Both the position numbers and the translations under genes were made by a program. From Amaricoccus sp003258405 (GTDB taxonomy: Bacteria; Pseudomonadota; Alphaproteobacteria; Rhodobacterales; Rhodobacteraceae), in contig NZ_CP171225.1 of assembly GCF_043226085.1 (NCBI RefSeq), positions 2,480,001-2,544,000 on the forward strand: a stretch of DNA of 64,000 bases, in the 5' to 3' direction. The notes beneath the pieces were generated by a model. That model worked only from the letters and a program-made list of their open reading frames with translations, was not told where the DNA came from and made no database searches. This document shows positions 10,225-19,150 of this stretch, in pieces. Within the stretch, counting starts at the first letter, position 1. Every line of letters begins with the position of its first letter.

Positions 10225-10503
10225 TCAGCCGCCCAGACTGAGATTCACCACAGTGCCCGAGCTGTCGACCTCGCAGGTGCCGCGCTCGTCGCCATCCGTG
10301 TTCTGCAGGTTGTAGACGGCGTTGCCTTCCTGATTCGTCTCGAGGAACGTCGCAAGAACGTGGCTTGCCGGGATGTTGACCGATTCGGAGAATCGGTCCG
10401 TGCAGGCCTGCTGGCCGCTGGCGCCATCCGCGCCGCCACCGCCCGCACAGGCGGCAAGGGTGAGCGCCGCCGTTCCGGCAGCAAGAAACTTTGTAAGGCC
10501 CAT
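10225..10503 (-). CDS. Small predicted lipoprotein of unknown function
   Basis: A 92-residue protein with a basic-hydrophobic signal peptide and a lipobox LAAC (Cys19), followed by a glycine-rich spacer GGGGADG. The mature part holds two more cysteines (in QQACTDRF and GTCEVD) that could form a disulfide. The ATG at 10503 is preceded by AAGGGAG, a good ribosome-binding site. I do not recognise the family; it is monocistronic and divergent from the DUF808 gene. An envelope-anchored small protein is all that can be said. Confidence 0.75.
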   Translation of the reverse strand: MGLTKFLAAGTAALTLAACAGGGGADGASGQQACTDRFSESVNIPASHVLATFLETNQEGNAVYNLQNTDGDERGTCEVDSSGTVVNLSLGG

Positions 10504-10669
10504 CGTCGTTCTCCCTTTCGATGCCAGGCGGCAGCTTCGGCAGCCTAGCGGGGCGCACGCCGGCCGGGAAGAAAAACCCGCGCCATATGGTTCGGGACGG
10601 AGCGGTGGTCTAGTCTCGCCACCGGCGGGCCGGGGCGCTCGGCATGAGGGCAAGAGGGAAGGGACAGGA

Positions 10670-11647
10670 ATGAGCGTCGGACTGCTCGCGCTACTCGATG
10701 ATGTCGCAGGGCTCGCCAAGGTCGCGGCCGCCTCGGTCGACGACGTGATCGGCCATGCGGCCAAGGCTGGCGCGAAATCCGCCGGGGTCCTGATCGACGA
10801 CGCCGCGGTCACGCCGCGCTATGTCGTGGGCTTTGCCGCCGAACGCGAACTGCCGATCATCGTGAAGATCACCAAGGGCTCGCTGCGCAACAAGCTCGTC
10901 TTCCTGCTGCCCATCGCGCTCCTGCTCGCACTCTTCGCGCCCTGGGCGATCACGCCGCTTCTGATGCTCGGCGGGCTCTACCTGTCCTATGAAGGGGCGG
11001 AAAAGGTCTACGAGGTGGTGGTGCCGCACAAGGCCCATGCGCATGAGGCGAAGACCGAACCCGCGCCTGCGGATGCCGCAGCGCTCGAGGATCAGAAGGT
11101 CAAGAGCGCGATCAACACCGATTTCATCCTCTCCGCCGAGATCATGGCGATCACGCTTTCGGCGATCCCCGACGGCAGCTTTCTCGTCCGCGCCGCGGCG
11201 CTGGCGCTGGTCGGGATATTCGTCACGCTCGGGGTCTATGGCTCTGTCGCGCTGATCGTGAAGGCCGACGACATCGGGCTGGCGCTGGCGCGGCGCGAGG
11301 GGGACGGGATCTTCACCCGGATCGGGCGCGCGGTGGGCGTGGGTCTGGTGCGGGGGATGCCGGTCTTCCTCCGCGTGCTCGCGGTGGTCGGCACCGCCGC
11401 CATGATCTGGGTCGGCGGCGGCATCCTGCTCCATGGGGTTGAGGCCTTCGGGCTCACGGCCCCGGCGCATTTCATCCATGAGCTTGCGGTGAAGGCGGGC
11501 CATGCCGTGCCCGAATCACTCACACCCGTGGTCGAATGGCTGGTGGGGGCTGCGGCTGCCGGTGCGATCGGGCTTGCGGTCGGGCTGCTGCTGATCCCGA
11601 TCCTGCATGTGCTGGTGCCGCCGGTGATGAAGCTCTTCGGCCGCTGA
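10670..11647 (+). CDS. DUF808 (YedI-like) membrane protein
   Basis: A 325-residue membrane protein of the DUF808/YedI family. It starts with the family signature LLALLDDVAGLAKVAA, then the KGSLRNKLVFLLP segment entering the first helix near residue 75, and several further helices to the C terminus VPPVMKLFGR. The function of the family is unknown. The ATG at 10670 follows GGGACAGGA. Its stop lies 2 bp from the convergent serine-hydrolase stop. It is divergent from the small lipoprotein gene, with 166 bp between starts. Confidence 0.9.
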   Translation: MSVGLLALLDDVAGLAKVAAASVDDVIGHAAKAGAKSAGVLIDDAAVTPRYVVGFAAERELPIIVKITKGSLRNKLVFLLPIALLLALFAPWAITPLLMLGGLYLSYEGAEKVYEVVVPHKAHAHEAKTEPAPADAAALEDQKVKSAINTDFILSAEIMAITLSAIPDGSFLVRAAALALVGIFVTLGVYGSVALIVKADDIGLALARREGDGIFTRIGRAVGVGLVRGMPVFLRVLAVVGTAAMIWVGGGILLHGVEAFGLTAPAHFIHELAVKAGHAVPESLTPVVEWLVGAAAAGAIGLAVGLLLIPILHVLVPPVMKLFGR

Positions 11648-11649
11648 GC

Positions 11650-12552
11650 TCAGGCGAGCGCGCCGATGGCGCGGCCCACCCGCACGACGCCGGCCTCGGC
11701 GGAGCTCTCGTCCTCTTCCCCTGCGAAACAGGCGATGGTGAGGGGCGGGGTGGCGTCCATCAGGTGATAGACCGCGTTCGTCGAGAACGGGCCGCCGCCT
11801 GAATGACCGAAGACGCGCCCTGCCCCGCTCATGCCACCCGCCATGAGCCCGAGGCCGTAGCCGGGCGTGCGCCAGGGCCGTGCACCCATCGGGCCGCCGA
11901 CGGGCAGCGGGCGGCGCATCTCCTCCAGGGTTTCGGGCGCGACCAGCGCGCCCGTGGCAAGGCCGTGCACGAAACGCGCCGCCTCGAGCGCCGGGCCGAT
12001 CAGGCAGCCGTGGTAGACCCAGCCGGGATCGTAGCCTTCGAGCGCGGGCCAGTGGACCGCGGCAAACGCTTCCGGCGTTTCGGCCAGTCGGGTGGAAGCG
12101 AGCCCGAGCGGCGCCGCGATCCTGCGGGCAAGGATCTCGGCAAGCGGAGCGCTCTCCTGTTCCTCGAGCCATTCGCGCAGGTAGAGATAGCCAATGTTGG
12201 AATAGGCAAAGCGCGTGCCGGGGGGCCAGGCCTGCGTTTCCGCGCCCGCGGCGGCGAGGAGCTGCCAGCGCTGCCAGGGCAGGTCGCCACGCCGCACCGC
12301 GAGGTGATAGGCCGCGAGCCCGCCATAATCGGGCAGGCCCGCGCGGTGCTGGAGGAGCTGGCGCAGGCTATAGGGCGCATCGGGCAGCGCGGCATCGAGA
12401 TCGGCCTTGCCCGCCTCCGCGCGCTGCATCACGCAGGTTGCGATCGCGGTTTTCGTGAGGCTCCACCAGGGAAAGACCGGCCGGTCGCCGGTTTCGCCGC
12501 CCGTCCGGCCGCTCGTATCGATCCAGGCCGAATGAAGTTCGTGATCCGTCAT
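11650..12552 (-). CDS. Beta-lactamase-family serine hydrolase
   Basis: A 300-residue class C-like serine hydrolase. The catalytic SXXK is SLTK (Ser31, Lys34) and the second motif YSN is in FAYSNIGYLY near residue 117; the third-motif region near the C terminus is FGHSGGG. There is no obvious signal peptide, so it is probably cytoplasmic. Such proteins are more often esterases or D-amino acid peptidases than true beta-lactamases. Substrate is unknown. ATG start at 12552. Confidence 0.87.
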   Translation of the reverse strand: MTDHELHSAWIDTSGRTGGETGDRPVFPWWSLTKTAIATCVMQRAEAGKADLDAALPDAPYSLRQLLQHRAGLPDYGGLAAYHLAVRRGDLPWQRWQLLAAAGAETQAWPPGTRFAYSNIGYLYLREWLEEQESAPLAEILARRIAAPLGLASTRLAETPEAFAAVHWPALEGYDPGWVYHGCLIGPALEAARFVHGLATGALVAPETLEEMRRPLPVGGPMGARPWRTPGYGLGLMAGGMSGAGRVFGHSGGGPFSTNAVYHLMDATPPLTIACFAGEEDESSAEAGVVRVGRAIGALA

Positions 12553-12687
12553 GACGCAGAGGCTGGGCCGGCAGCCGGCGGCCTGTCAATCCCGCCGCGG
12601 AAAGGCACGATTTTTCCGCGCGAAGCCGGGCGCGGCCCGTTGACACTGCCCGGCGCGGGCGATACATCCCCGCCACTGACGGCACCT

Positions 12688-12774
<87 letters not shown>

Positions 12775-12841
12775 AGATCTCCGCGCGGGCCCGCGCGCCG
12801 CTGATTACGGGCGCGGCGACAGGGAGCGGACGGAGACCTCC

Positions 12842-13456
12842 ATGGCAAACCACCTTCACAAGGGCGATCTGCCGGACGGGCTCGATCTCAGCCCCGTCGT
12901 TGCGATCGACAGCGAGACCATGGGGCTCGTGCCGCACCGCGACCGTCTCTGCCTCGTCCAGCTTTCCGCCGGTGACGGCGATGCGCACATGGTCCAGATC
13001 CGTCAGGGCCAGACCGAGGCGCCGAATCTCTGCAGGATGCTGGCCAATCCGAAGCAGCTCAAGCTCTTCCATTTCGGCCGGTTCGACATCGCGGTGCTGC
13101 TGCACCGCTTCGGTGTGCTGACCACGCCGGTCTACTGCACCAAGATCGCCTCGAAGCTCGTGCGGACCTATACCGACCGGCACGGGCTCAAGGAGCTCAC
13201 CCGCGAGCTCATCGAGGTCGATATCTCGAAACAGCAGCAGTCGAGCGACTGGGGCGCGAAGGATCTGACGGCTGCGCAGCTCGAGTATGCCGCCTCGGAC
13301 GTGCTCTACCTTCACCGGCTGAAGGCGGTGCTCGATGCCCGCCTCGCCCGCGAGGGCCGCACGGAGCTCGCGCGGGCCTGTTTCGACTTCCTGCCCCATC
13401 GCGCCGCGCTCGACATTGCGGGCTGGGACGAGCAGGACATCTTCGCACATTCCTGA
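12842..13456 (+). CDS. rnd: Ribonuclease D-type 3'-5' exonuclease
   Basis: A 204-residue DEDD exonuclease. The first acidic pair is in AIDSETMGL (Asp23, Glu25), the second aspartate in FGRFDIAVL, and the last in the LEYAASDVLYLHRL motif. RNase D trims tRNA 3' ends and other structured RNAs. It lacks the HRDC domains of E. coli RNase D, which is usual for the short alphaproteobacterial form. It lies 67 bp after a tRNA gene and 13 bp before kdsD. The ATG at 12842 follows GGAGACCTCC. Confidence 0.93.
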   Translation: MANHLHKGDLPDGLDLSPVVAIDSETMGLVPHRDRLCLVQLSAGDGDAHMVQIRQGQTEAPNLCRMLANPKQLKLFHFGRFDIAVLLHRFGVLTTPVYCTKIASKLVRTYTDRHGLKELTRELIEVDISKQQQSSDWGAKDLTAAQLEYAASDVLYLHRLKAVLDARLAREGRTELARACFDFLPHRAALDIAGWDEQDIFAHS

Positions 13457-13469
13457 AGGAGCGGGGCCG

Positions 13470-14468
13470 ATGAAGCACGCGCCCACCCTGCCCGATCCCG
13501 AACGGCTCATCGCGACCGGGCGCCGCGTGATCGATGTCGAAGCCTCTGCGCTCGAGCTCTTGAGCGAATCGCTGGCGGACGGGCTCGGCGCACCGTTTGC
13601 CCGCGCGATCGAGGCCGTGCTGCGCGCGCCGGGGCGGCTCATCGTCTCGGGCATGGGCAAGTCGGGGCATGTCGCGCGCAAGATCGCCGCGACCTTCGCC
13701 TCGACCGGCACGCCGGCGATGTTCGTCCATCCCGCGGAGGCGAGCCACGGCGATCTCGGCATGATCACCACCGATGACGTGGTGATGCTGCTCTCCAATT
13801 CGGGTGAGACGGCCGAGCTTTCCGACATGATCGCCTATTGCCGCCGCTTCGGGATCCCGCTCATCGGCATCGCGAGCCGGGCCGAGAGCACGCTCATGCG
13901 CCAGTCGGACATCCGGCTCACCCTGCCGCCCGCAGCCGAGGCCTGTTCGGTCGGGCTCGCCCCCACCACCTCGACGACGATGACGCTCGCGCTCGGCGAT
14001 GCGCTCGCGGTCGCCCTCATGGAGCATCGCGAGTTCACCCCGGAGGATTTCCGCGCCTTCCATCCCGGCGGTCGGCTCGGAGCGCGGCTCGCGACGGTCG
14101 GCCATCTCATGCACAGCGGCGAGGAACTGCCGCTCGTGCCCGCGGGCACCGGCATGGGCGAGGCGCTGATCGAGATGACGCGCAAGGGCTTCGGCGTCGT
14201 CGGCGTCACCGATGGCGCGGGGGCGCTGGCCGGGATCGTCACCGACGGCGACCTGCGGCGCAATCTCGACGGGCTGCTCGAGCGGCGGGTCGAGGACGTG
14301 ATGACGCGCCATCCCTCGACGATCACGGCCGAGGCGCTGGCCTCCGAGGCGCTTGGGGTCATGAACGCGAAGAAGATCACCTGTCTCTTCGCCGTCGCCG
14401 GCGACGCGCCCAAGCGTCCGGTGGGCATCCTGCATGTGCACGACTGCCTGCGCGCCGGCGTGACCTGA
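13470..14468 (+). CDS. kdsD: Arabinose-5-phosphate isomerase
   Basis: A 332-residue KpsF/GutQ-family isomerase that turns ribulose-5-phosphate into arabinose-5-phosphate, the first step to Kdo for lipopolysaccharide. The N-terminal SIS domain has SGMGKSGHVARK and the EASHGDLGMI loop; two CBS domains follow from about residue 210 (VGHLMHSGEELPLV and the VEDVMTRHPSTI repeat). It starts 13 bp after the RNase D stop and is 3 bp upstream of lptC, so it is transcribed with the Lpt genes. Confidence 0.94.
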   Translation: MKHAPTLPDPERLIATGRRVIDVEASALELLSESLADGLGAPFARAIEAVLRAPGRLIVSGMGKSGHVARKIAATFASTGTPAMFVHPAEASHGDLGMITTDDVVMLLSNSGETAELSDMIAYCRRFGIPLIGIASRAESTLMRQSDIRLTLPPAAEACSVGLAPTTSTTMTLALGDALAVALMEHREFTPEDFRAFHPGGRLGARLATVGHLMHSGEELPLVPAGTGMGEALIEMTRKGFGVVGVTDGAGALAGIVTDGDLRRNLDGLLERRVEDVMTRHPSTITAEALASEALGVMNAKKITCLFAVAGDAPKRPVGILHVHDCLRAGVT

Positions 14469-14471
14469 GCC

Positions 14472-15110
14472 ATGGCGCAGGGGCCGGGGCTGCACACACG
14501 GATCGTCGCCATCCTGAAGGTGGGCCTTCCGCTCATCGCCGCAGCCATGCTGCTGAGCATCTTCCTGATCCAGCCGGATGGGGATCAGGGTGGGGAGATC
14601 ATCTTTTCCGAGACCGATCTCGACCGGCTCGGCCAGGGTCTGCAGATCAGCAACCCGACCTTCACCGGCACCACCCGCTCCGGCGACCGGTTCCGGTTCA
14701 CCGCCGATCTGGTGCAGCCTGATGCCGCGCCGCCGACGCGGGCCTCGATCACCAATCTCGCGGGCGAGATCACCTTCGCCGACGGCCAGCGGCTCGACGT
14801 GACCGCGCAGGGCGGCGAACTCGAGATCGCAAGCCAGATCCTGGAGCTTGCGGGCGATGTGCGCCTCCAGGGCGCGAATGGCTACGATCTCGCCGCCGAC
14901 CGGCTCTCGATCGACCTCGCGAAGGGCATCATCGAGGGCAGCGACGAGGTCCAGACCACCGGGCCGTTCGGCGATATCGCCTCGGGCACGCTTCGGATCG
15001 CGCCCTCGGGGGCGGAAAAGGATATCCGCCTCTTTTCATTCGGAAATGGCGTGCGTGTCATATACGATCCGCCCGACGCCGGAGCTCAGGACACGGATAC
15101 GCCCAGATGA
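14472..15110 (+). CDS. lptC: LPS export periplasmic protein LptC
   Basis: A 212-residue bitopic protein. One membrane helix near the N terminus (about residues 13-32) anchors a periplasmic beta-jellyroll LptC domain. It is the inner-membrane bridge that hands lipopolysaccharide from LptBFG to LptA. The sequence is weakly conserved, as usual; the assignment rests on size, topology and position between kdsD and lptA. Its TGA overlaps the ATG of lptA (ATGA). Confidence 0.9.
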   Translation: MAQGPGLHTRIVAILKVGLPLIAAAMLLSIFLIQPDGDQGGEIIFSETDLDRLGQGLQISNPTFTGTTRSGDRFRFTADLVQPDAAPPTRASITNLAGEITFADGQRLDVTAQGGELEIASQILELAGDVRLQGANGYDLAADRLSIDLAKGIIEGSDEVQTTGPFGDIASGTLRIAPSGAEKDIRLFSFGNGVRVIYDPPDAGAQDTDTPR

Positions 15111-15613
15111 TCGCCCGACACGCCCTTCTCCCGCTTGCCCTGCTCTCCCTGCTCGGGGGCCCTGTCGCCGCGCAGCAGACATCGGTCGCCTTCGGGACGG
15201 AGAAGATCGACACGAGCAAGCCGGTCGAGGTCTCGGCCGAGCATCTCGACCTCGATCAGGCCGCCGGAACCGCGGTCTTCACCGGCACCGTGCGGGTGGC
15301 GCAGGGGGTTCTGAAGATGGGCGCCGATCGCATCCAGGTCGAATATGCCGAGACCGAGGCGGGCCAGGGCGGGCAGATCTCGCGGCTGGAGGCCGAAGGG
15401 ACGGTCACCGTCACCAATGGCCAGGAGGCGGCGGAGGCCGATCGCGCGACCTACGAGGTGGCCCGGGGGGTCATCGACATGCAGGGCAATGTCCTGCTGA
15501 CCCAGGGGCCGAACGCACTGGCAAGCGAATCGATGCAGCTCGATCTCACCTCCGGCACGGCGCGGTTCGAGGGGCGGGTGCGCACCGTCTTCAATCCGGG
15601 CACCACGCAATGA
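15107..15613 (+). CDS. lptA: LPS transport periplasmic protein LptA
   Basis: A 168-residue secreted protein: signal peptide (residues 1-22, ending VAAQQ) and an OstA/LptA beta-jellyroll domain with GTAVFTGTVRVAQG and a repeating pattern of alternating hydrophobics. LptA forms the periplasmic bridge carrying lipopolysaccharide to LptD. The start overlaps the lptC stop, and the stop overlaps the lptB start (ATGA), so the three are translationally coupled. Confidence 0.92.
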   Translation: MIARHALLPLALLSLLGGPVAAQQTSVAFGTEKIDTSKPVEVSAEHLDLDQAAGTAVFTGTVRVAQGVLKMGADRIQVEYAETEAGQGGQISRLEAEGTVTVTNGQEAAEADRATYEVARGVIDMQGNVLLTQGPNALASESMQLDLTSGTARFEGRVRTVFNPGTTQ

Positions 15614-16374
15614 GGGCTGTTCCCGACCCGGTGGTGGAAAGCCACGCGGCCGACGGCGGCCTCCATGTCATCGGGCTTGCCAAGAGCTACCGGCGGCGGC
15701 CGGTGCTGCGCGATGTCTCGCTCTCGGTACACCGCGGCGAGGTGGCCGCGCTGCTCGGGCCGAACGGTGCGGGCAAGACGACCTGCTTCTACGCCATCGC
15801 CGGTCTCGTGCCACCCGATGCGGGCACGGTCATGGTCGACGGGCGCGATGTCACCTGGCTGCCGATGTATCGCCGGGCGCGGATCGGCATCGGCTATCTG
15901 CCGCAGGAGGCCTCGATCTTCCGCGGGCTGACGGTGGCGGACAACATCCGCTCGATCCTCCAGCTCACCATCCGCGACCCGGAAAAACAGCACGAGATGC
16001 TCGACGAGCTCATGGGCGAATTCTCCATAACCCATCTGCGGCGCACCCCGGCGGTCGCGCTCTCGGGCGGCGAGCGGCGCCGCGTGGAGATCGCGCGCTG
16101 CCTTGCCTCGCAGCCGAAGTTCGTCCTGCTCGACGAGCCTTTCGCGGGCGTCGATCCGCTGGCGGTGAGCGACATCCGCGCGCTGGTGCGGCATCTCAAG
16201 GACCGCGGGATCGGGGTGCTCATCACCGATCACAACGTGCGAGAAACGCTGGAAATCGTGGATCGTGCCTATATCCTCCACGGCGGCAGCGTCCTGATGA
16301 CGGGCACGCCCGAGGAGGTCGTTCAGGACGAAAATGTGCGGCGGGTCTACTTGGGTGAGAACTTCCAGATGTAG
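15610..16374 (+). CDS. lptB: LPS export ABC transporter ATPase LptB
   Basis: A 254-residue ABC ATPase that powers lipopolysaccharide extraction. Walker A is GPNGAGKTT, the Q-loop PQEASIFRGL, the signature LSGGERRRVEIAR, Walker B FVLLDEPFAGVDP and the switch histidine ITDHNV. PQEASIFR and DEPFAGVDP are hallmarks of LptB. The ATG at 15610 overlaps the lptA stop. The membrane subunits LptF and LptG are not in this window. rpoN follows 39 bp downstream. Confidence 0.96.
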   Translation: MRAVPDPVVESHAADGGLHVIGLAKSYRRRPVLRDVSLSVHRGEVAALLGPNGAGKTTCFYAIAGLVPPDAGTVMVDGRDVTWLPMYRRARIGIGYLPQEASIFRGLTVADNIRSILQLTIRDPEKQHEMLDELMGEFSITHLRRTPAVALSGGERRRVEIARCLASQPKFVLLDEPFAGVDPLAVSDIRALVRHLKDRGIGVLITDHNVRETLEIVDRAYILHGGSVLMTGTPEEVVQDENVRRVYLGENFQM

Positions 16375-16413
16375 CCGGAATCGGCTGGCCCACGTCATGA
16401 AAGGGGAGCGCCC

Positions 16414-17742
16414 ATGGCACTGAGCCCCCGCATGGAGTTCCGCCAGCAGCAGACGCTGGTGATGACCCCTCAGCTCCAGCAATCCATCAAGCTGCTGCAG
16501 ATGTCGAATGTGGAGCTGGCGGAATATGTCTCGGCCGAGGTCGAGAAGAACCCCCTCATCGACATCCGGCCCGCAGCGCCGCTCACAGGCCCTGCAGCGC
16601 CCGGTGGCGGTGGATCGGGGGATACCACCGCCGACGACATGATCCAGCGTGTGGCGGCCGACACGACGCTCTGGGAGAACATCCAGGCCCAGCTCAGGTT
16701 CATGCGGCTCGACGAGGCGACGCTCGAGGCGGCCCTCATCCTCGCAGACGAGCTCGAGGACGACGGCTACCTGCGCGTGCCACCCCAGGAAATCGCGGAG
16801 CGGCACCGGCTCACCATGCCGCAGATCGCCCGCGGCCTCCGCGCGGTGCAGGCCTGCGAGCCGACGGGGGTCGGGGCGCGCACGCTCCAGGAATGCCTTG
16901 CGCTCCAGCTCCGCGAGCGCGACCGGCTGGATCCGGCGATGGAGGCGTTGCTCGCGAACCTCCATCTCACCGCAAAGGGGCGGCGGGAGGATCTCGAACG
17001 GCTCTGCGGCGTCGATGCCGAGGATATCTCCGACATGCTCGACGAGCTCCGCGCGCTCGATCCGAAACCGGGCCTGCGCTTCGGCGCGGCGCCCGTGCAG
17101 GCCGCGGTGCCGGATATCTACGTCACGCGGGGGCCCGCCGGGCTCTCGGTCGAGCTCAACACCGAAACCCTGCCCCGCGTGCTTGTCGACAACGCCTATG
17201 TCGCCGATCTTGGCAGCGACACCACGAGCGCCCGCGCCTTCATCTCCGAATGCCGCAGCAGCGCGAACTGGCTGGTGCGCGCGCTCGAGCAGCGGGCCCG
17301 GACCATCCTCAAGGTGGCAACCGAGATCGTGCTCCAGCAGGAGCGCTTCTTCAGCGATGGGGTCGCGGCGATGCGTCCGCTCACGCAGCGCGCGGTTGCG
17401 GACCGGATTGGTGTGCACGAATCGACCATCAGCCGAGTTGCCGCGAGCAAGTATCTGGCCTGCGATCAGGGGGTCTTCGAGCTGCGGTTCTTCTTCAGCT
17501 CCGCGATCCCGTCTGCCTCGGGCGGCGAGGCGCATTCGGCCACGGCGGTGCAGACCCGCATTCGCGCGATGGTGGAGGCGGAAAAGCCGGCGAAGCCGCT
17601 TTCGGACGATACGCTCGTCGCGCTCCTCAAGGAGGAAGGGATAGATATTGCGCGAAGGACGGTTGCGAAATACCGTACAGTGCTGGGCATACCTTCCTCG
17701 GTCGAGCGCCGGCGCAGAAAGATAGGTCTTTCCGGGATATAA
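16414..17742 (+). CDS. rpoN: RNA polymerase sigma-54 factor
   Basis: A 442-residue sigma-54. Region I is glutamine/leucine-rich (QQQTLVMTPQLQQSIKLLQ, residues 10-28), region II is a short proline/glycine linker (about 50-70), the core-binding domain and helix-turn-helix (RIGVHESTISRVAASKY) follow, and the C-terminal RpoN box reads ARRTVAKYR. Sigma-54 recognises GG/GC promoters and needs enhancer-binding ATPases. It is shorter than the E. coli protein because of the small region II. The ATG at 16414 follows AAGGGGAGCGCCC. It sits between lptB and hpf, a classic order. Confidence 0.96.
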   Translation: MALSPRMEFRQQQTLVMTPQLQQSIKLLQMSNVELAEYVSAEVEKNPLIDIRPAAPLTGPAAPGGGGSGDTTADDMIQRVAADTTLWENIQAQLRFMRLDEATLEAALILADELEDDGYLRVPPQEIAERHRLTMPQIARGLRAVQACEPTGVGARTLQECLALQLRERDRLDPAMEALLANLHLTAKGRREDLERLCGVDAEDISDMLDELRALDPKPGLRFGAAPVQAAVPDIYVTRGPAGLSVELNTETLPRVLVDNAYVADLGSDTTSARAFISECRSSANWLVRALEQRARTILKVATEIVLQQERFFSDGVAAMRPLTQRAVADRIGVHESTISRVAASKYLACDQGVFELRFFFSSAIPSASGGEAHSATAVQTRIRAMVEAEKPAKPLSDDTLVALLKEEGIDIARRTVAKYRTVLGIPSSVERRRRKIGLSGI

Positions 17743-17778
17743 AGGATTCCGGTGCACAACCTGCGCGGGCCTCGGCGG

Positions 17779-17807
17779 TTGACAAGACAAGGGAGCCCGT
17801 CCATAGG
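17779..17807 (+). promoter_or_regulatory. Sigma-70-type promoter candidate for hpf
   Basis: TTGACA at 17779-17784, a 17-bp spacer, then CATAGG at 17802-17807. The -35 is perfect, the -10 is weak, as is common in alphaproteobacteria. It lies 64 bp ahead of the hpf start and would let hpf-ptsN be expressed apart from rpoN. Confidence 0.5.
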
Positions 17808-17870
17808 GTCCGCCCGTATTGGCAGATCCGAGCCGAGCCACAGGCATACGTTCGGGGGGGTAAGAAACAC

Positions 17871-18446
17871 ATGCGCATACAGGTCAGCGGAAAACAGATC
17901 GACGTGGGAGACGCGCTGCGTACTCACGTCGAGGACAGGCTCGAGGAAGCGGTCGGAAAATATTTCGACCGCCCCGTGGAGGCCGTCGTGACCTTTTCGA
18001 AGGAGGCGCACGAATTCGTCTCTGACCTTTCGGTACACCTTCCGACAGGGCTCACCGTTCAGGCAAAGTCGCGTGCGAACGAGATCTACGCCTCGTTCGA
18101 AGGCTGCACCGAGCGGATGGACAAGCAGCTGCGGCGCTACAAGCGCCGGCTGAAGGATCACCACCGCAGCCGCGAGAATCCGATCGAGGCCATCGGCGCC
18201 CCGTCCTACATCCTCGCCGGCAACGACCATGCGGAAGATGCGGAGCCCGAGACCCTGCAGCCGGTCATCATCGCTGAGATGGAGACGCGCGTCCCCAATC
18301 TCTCGGTCGGCGAGGCCGTGATGCAGATGGAACTCGCTGGCGCACCGCTTCTCGTTTTCCGCAACGAGAAACATGGCGGCGTGAATGTTGTCTACACCCG
18401 TGAAGACGGGAACATTGGCTGGATCGATCCGCGGAATTCCCAGTAG
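17871..18446 (+). CDS. hpf: Long-form ribosome hibernation promoting factor
   Basis: A 191-residue long HPF. The N-terminal S30AE domain (1-100) binds the 30S decoding site, and the C-terminal domain (about 135-191, with GEAVMQMELAGAPLLVFRN) dimerises ribosomes into inactive 100S particles. It acts in stationary phase and starvation. The ATG at 17871 follows GGGGGGGTAAG. It is placed between rpoN and ptsN, as in many proteobacteria. Confidence 0.94.
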   Translation: MRIQVSGKQIDVGDALRTHVEDRLEEAVGKYFDRPVEAVVTFSKEAHEFVSDLSVHLPTGLTVQAKSRANEIYASFEGCTERMDKQLRRYKRRLKDHHRSRENPIEAIGAPSYILAGNDHAEDAEPETLQPVIIAEMETRVPNLSVGEAVMQMELAGAPLLVFRNEKHGGVNVVYTREDGNIGWIDPRNSQ

Positions 18447-18475
18447 ACACGATTTGTGGTAAGGGAGCCCAGTCG

Positions 18476-18940
18476 ATGGAGCTTTCGGATATCATCAGCG
18501 TGGAGGCCGTAAGGGCTCCACTCAAGGCGACGAGCAAGAAGCGGCTGCTTCAGGACATCGCCGATATGGCGGAATCCGTCTACGGTCTGCCTTCCGCAGC
18601 CACCTACAGTGCTCTCATGGAACGCGAGGCGCTCGGCCCCACCGGGGTTGGGCGCGGTGTCGGCATTCCCCATGCCCGTTTCGGCGATGTGAAACAGGTG
18701 AAGGGGCTCTTCGTCCGGCTCGAGAAGCCCGTGGATTTCGAGGCGATCGACCGCCAGCCGGTCGATCTGGTCTTTGCCCTCTTCGCCCCTGAGGCGGCCG
18801 GGGCCGAGCATCTCAAGGCGCTTGCGCGGGTGTCGCGGACCCTGCGCAGCGAGGCGGTCTGCGCCAAACTCCGATCCACCTTCGAACCGTCGGCGCTCTA
18901 CGCGATCCTGACGGAAGAGAGGGGCTCACAGGCGGCCTGA
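18476..18940 (+). CDS. ptsN: Nitrogen-PTS EIIA protein
   Basis: A 154-residue EIIA-Ntr protein. The phosphorylated histidine is His66 in GIPHARFG, within the conserved VGRGVGIPHAR loop. In the nitrogen PTS it receives phosphate from NPr and regulates potassium transport, sensor kinases and nitrogen functions rather than sugar uptake. It is 29 bp after hpf and ends the rpoN cluster; a strong palindrome follows at 19019. Confidence 0.95.
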   Translation: MELSDIISVEAVRAPLKATSKKRLLQDIADMAESVYGLPSAATYSALMEREALGPTGVGRGVGIPHARFGDVKQVKGLFVRLEKPVDFEAIDRQPVDLVFALFAPEAAGAEHLKALARVSRTLRSEAVCAKLRSTFEPSALYAILTEERGSQAA

Positions 18941-19018
18941 GCCCCGGGGGTCCCTCCGCCGAGGCGGACACCTCCGGGGCAGCCGCCCCATCCGGGGCAC
19001 ATCAGACCGGAACGAGCG

Positions 19019-19070
19019 CAAACAGAGAAACGCCCGGTGCAGGATCCTGCACCGGGCGTTTCTCTGTTTG
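19019..19070. terminator. Perfect 52-bp palindrome, likely two-way terminator
   Basis: Every base from 19019 to 19044 is complementary to 19045-19070: the arms read CAAACAGAGAAACGCCCGG then TGCAGGA around a central GGATCC. The 3' side of the stem ends in GTTTCTCTGTTTG on either strand, giving a T-rich tail. It sits between convergent ptsN and galU, 78 bp past ptsN and 80 bp past galU, so it can stop both. Confidence 0.85.
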
Positions 19071-19150
19071 GATGGCGGATATCAGCCGGGCCCGCCGGCA
19101 GGCGCGAAAGGCCGCCGGCCCCGAAACGGGCCGGCGTGCCCTATCGCACC

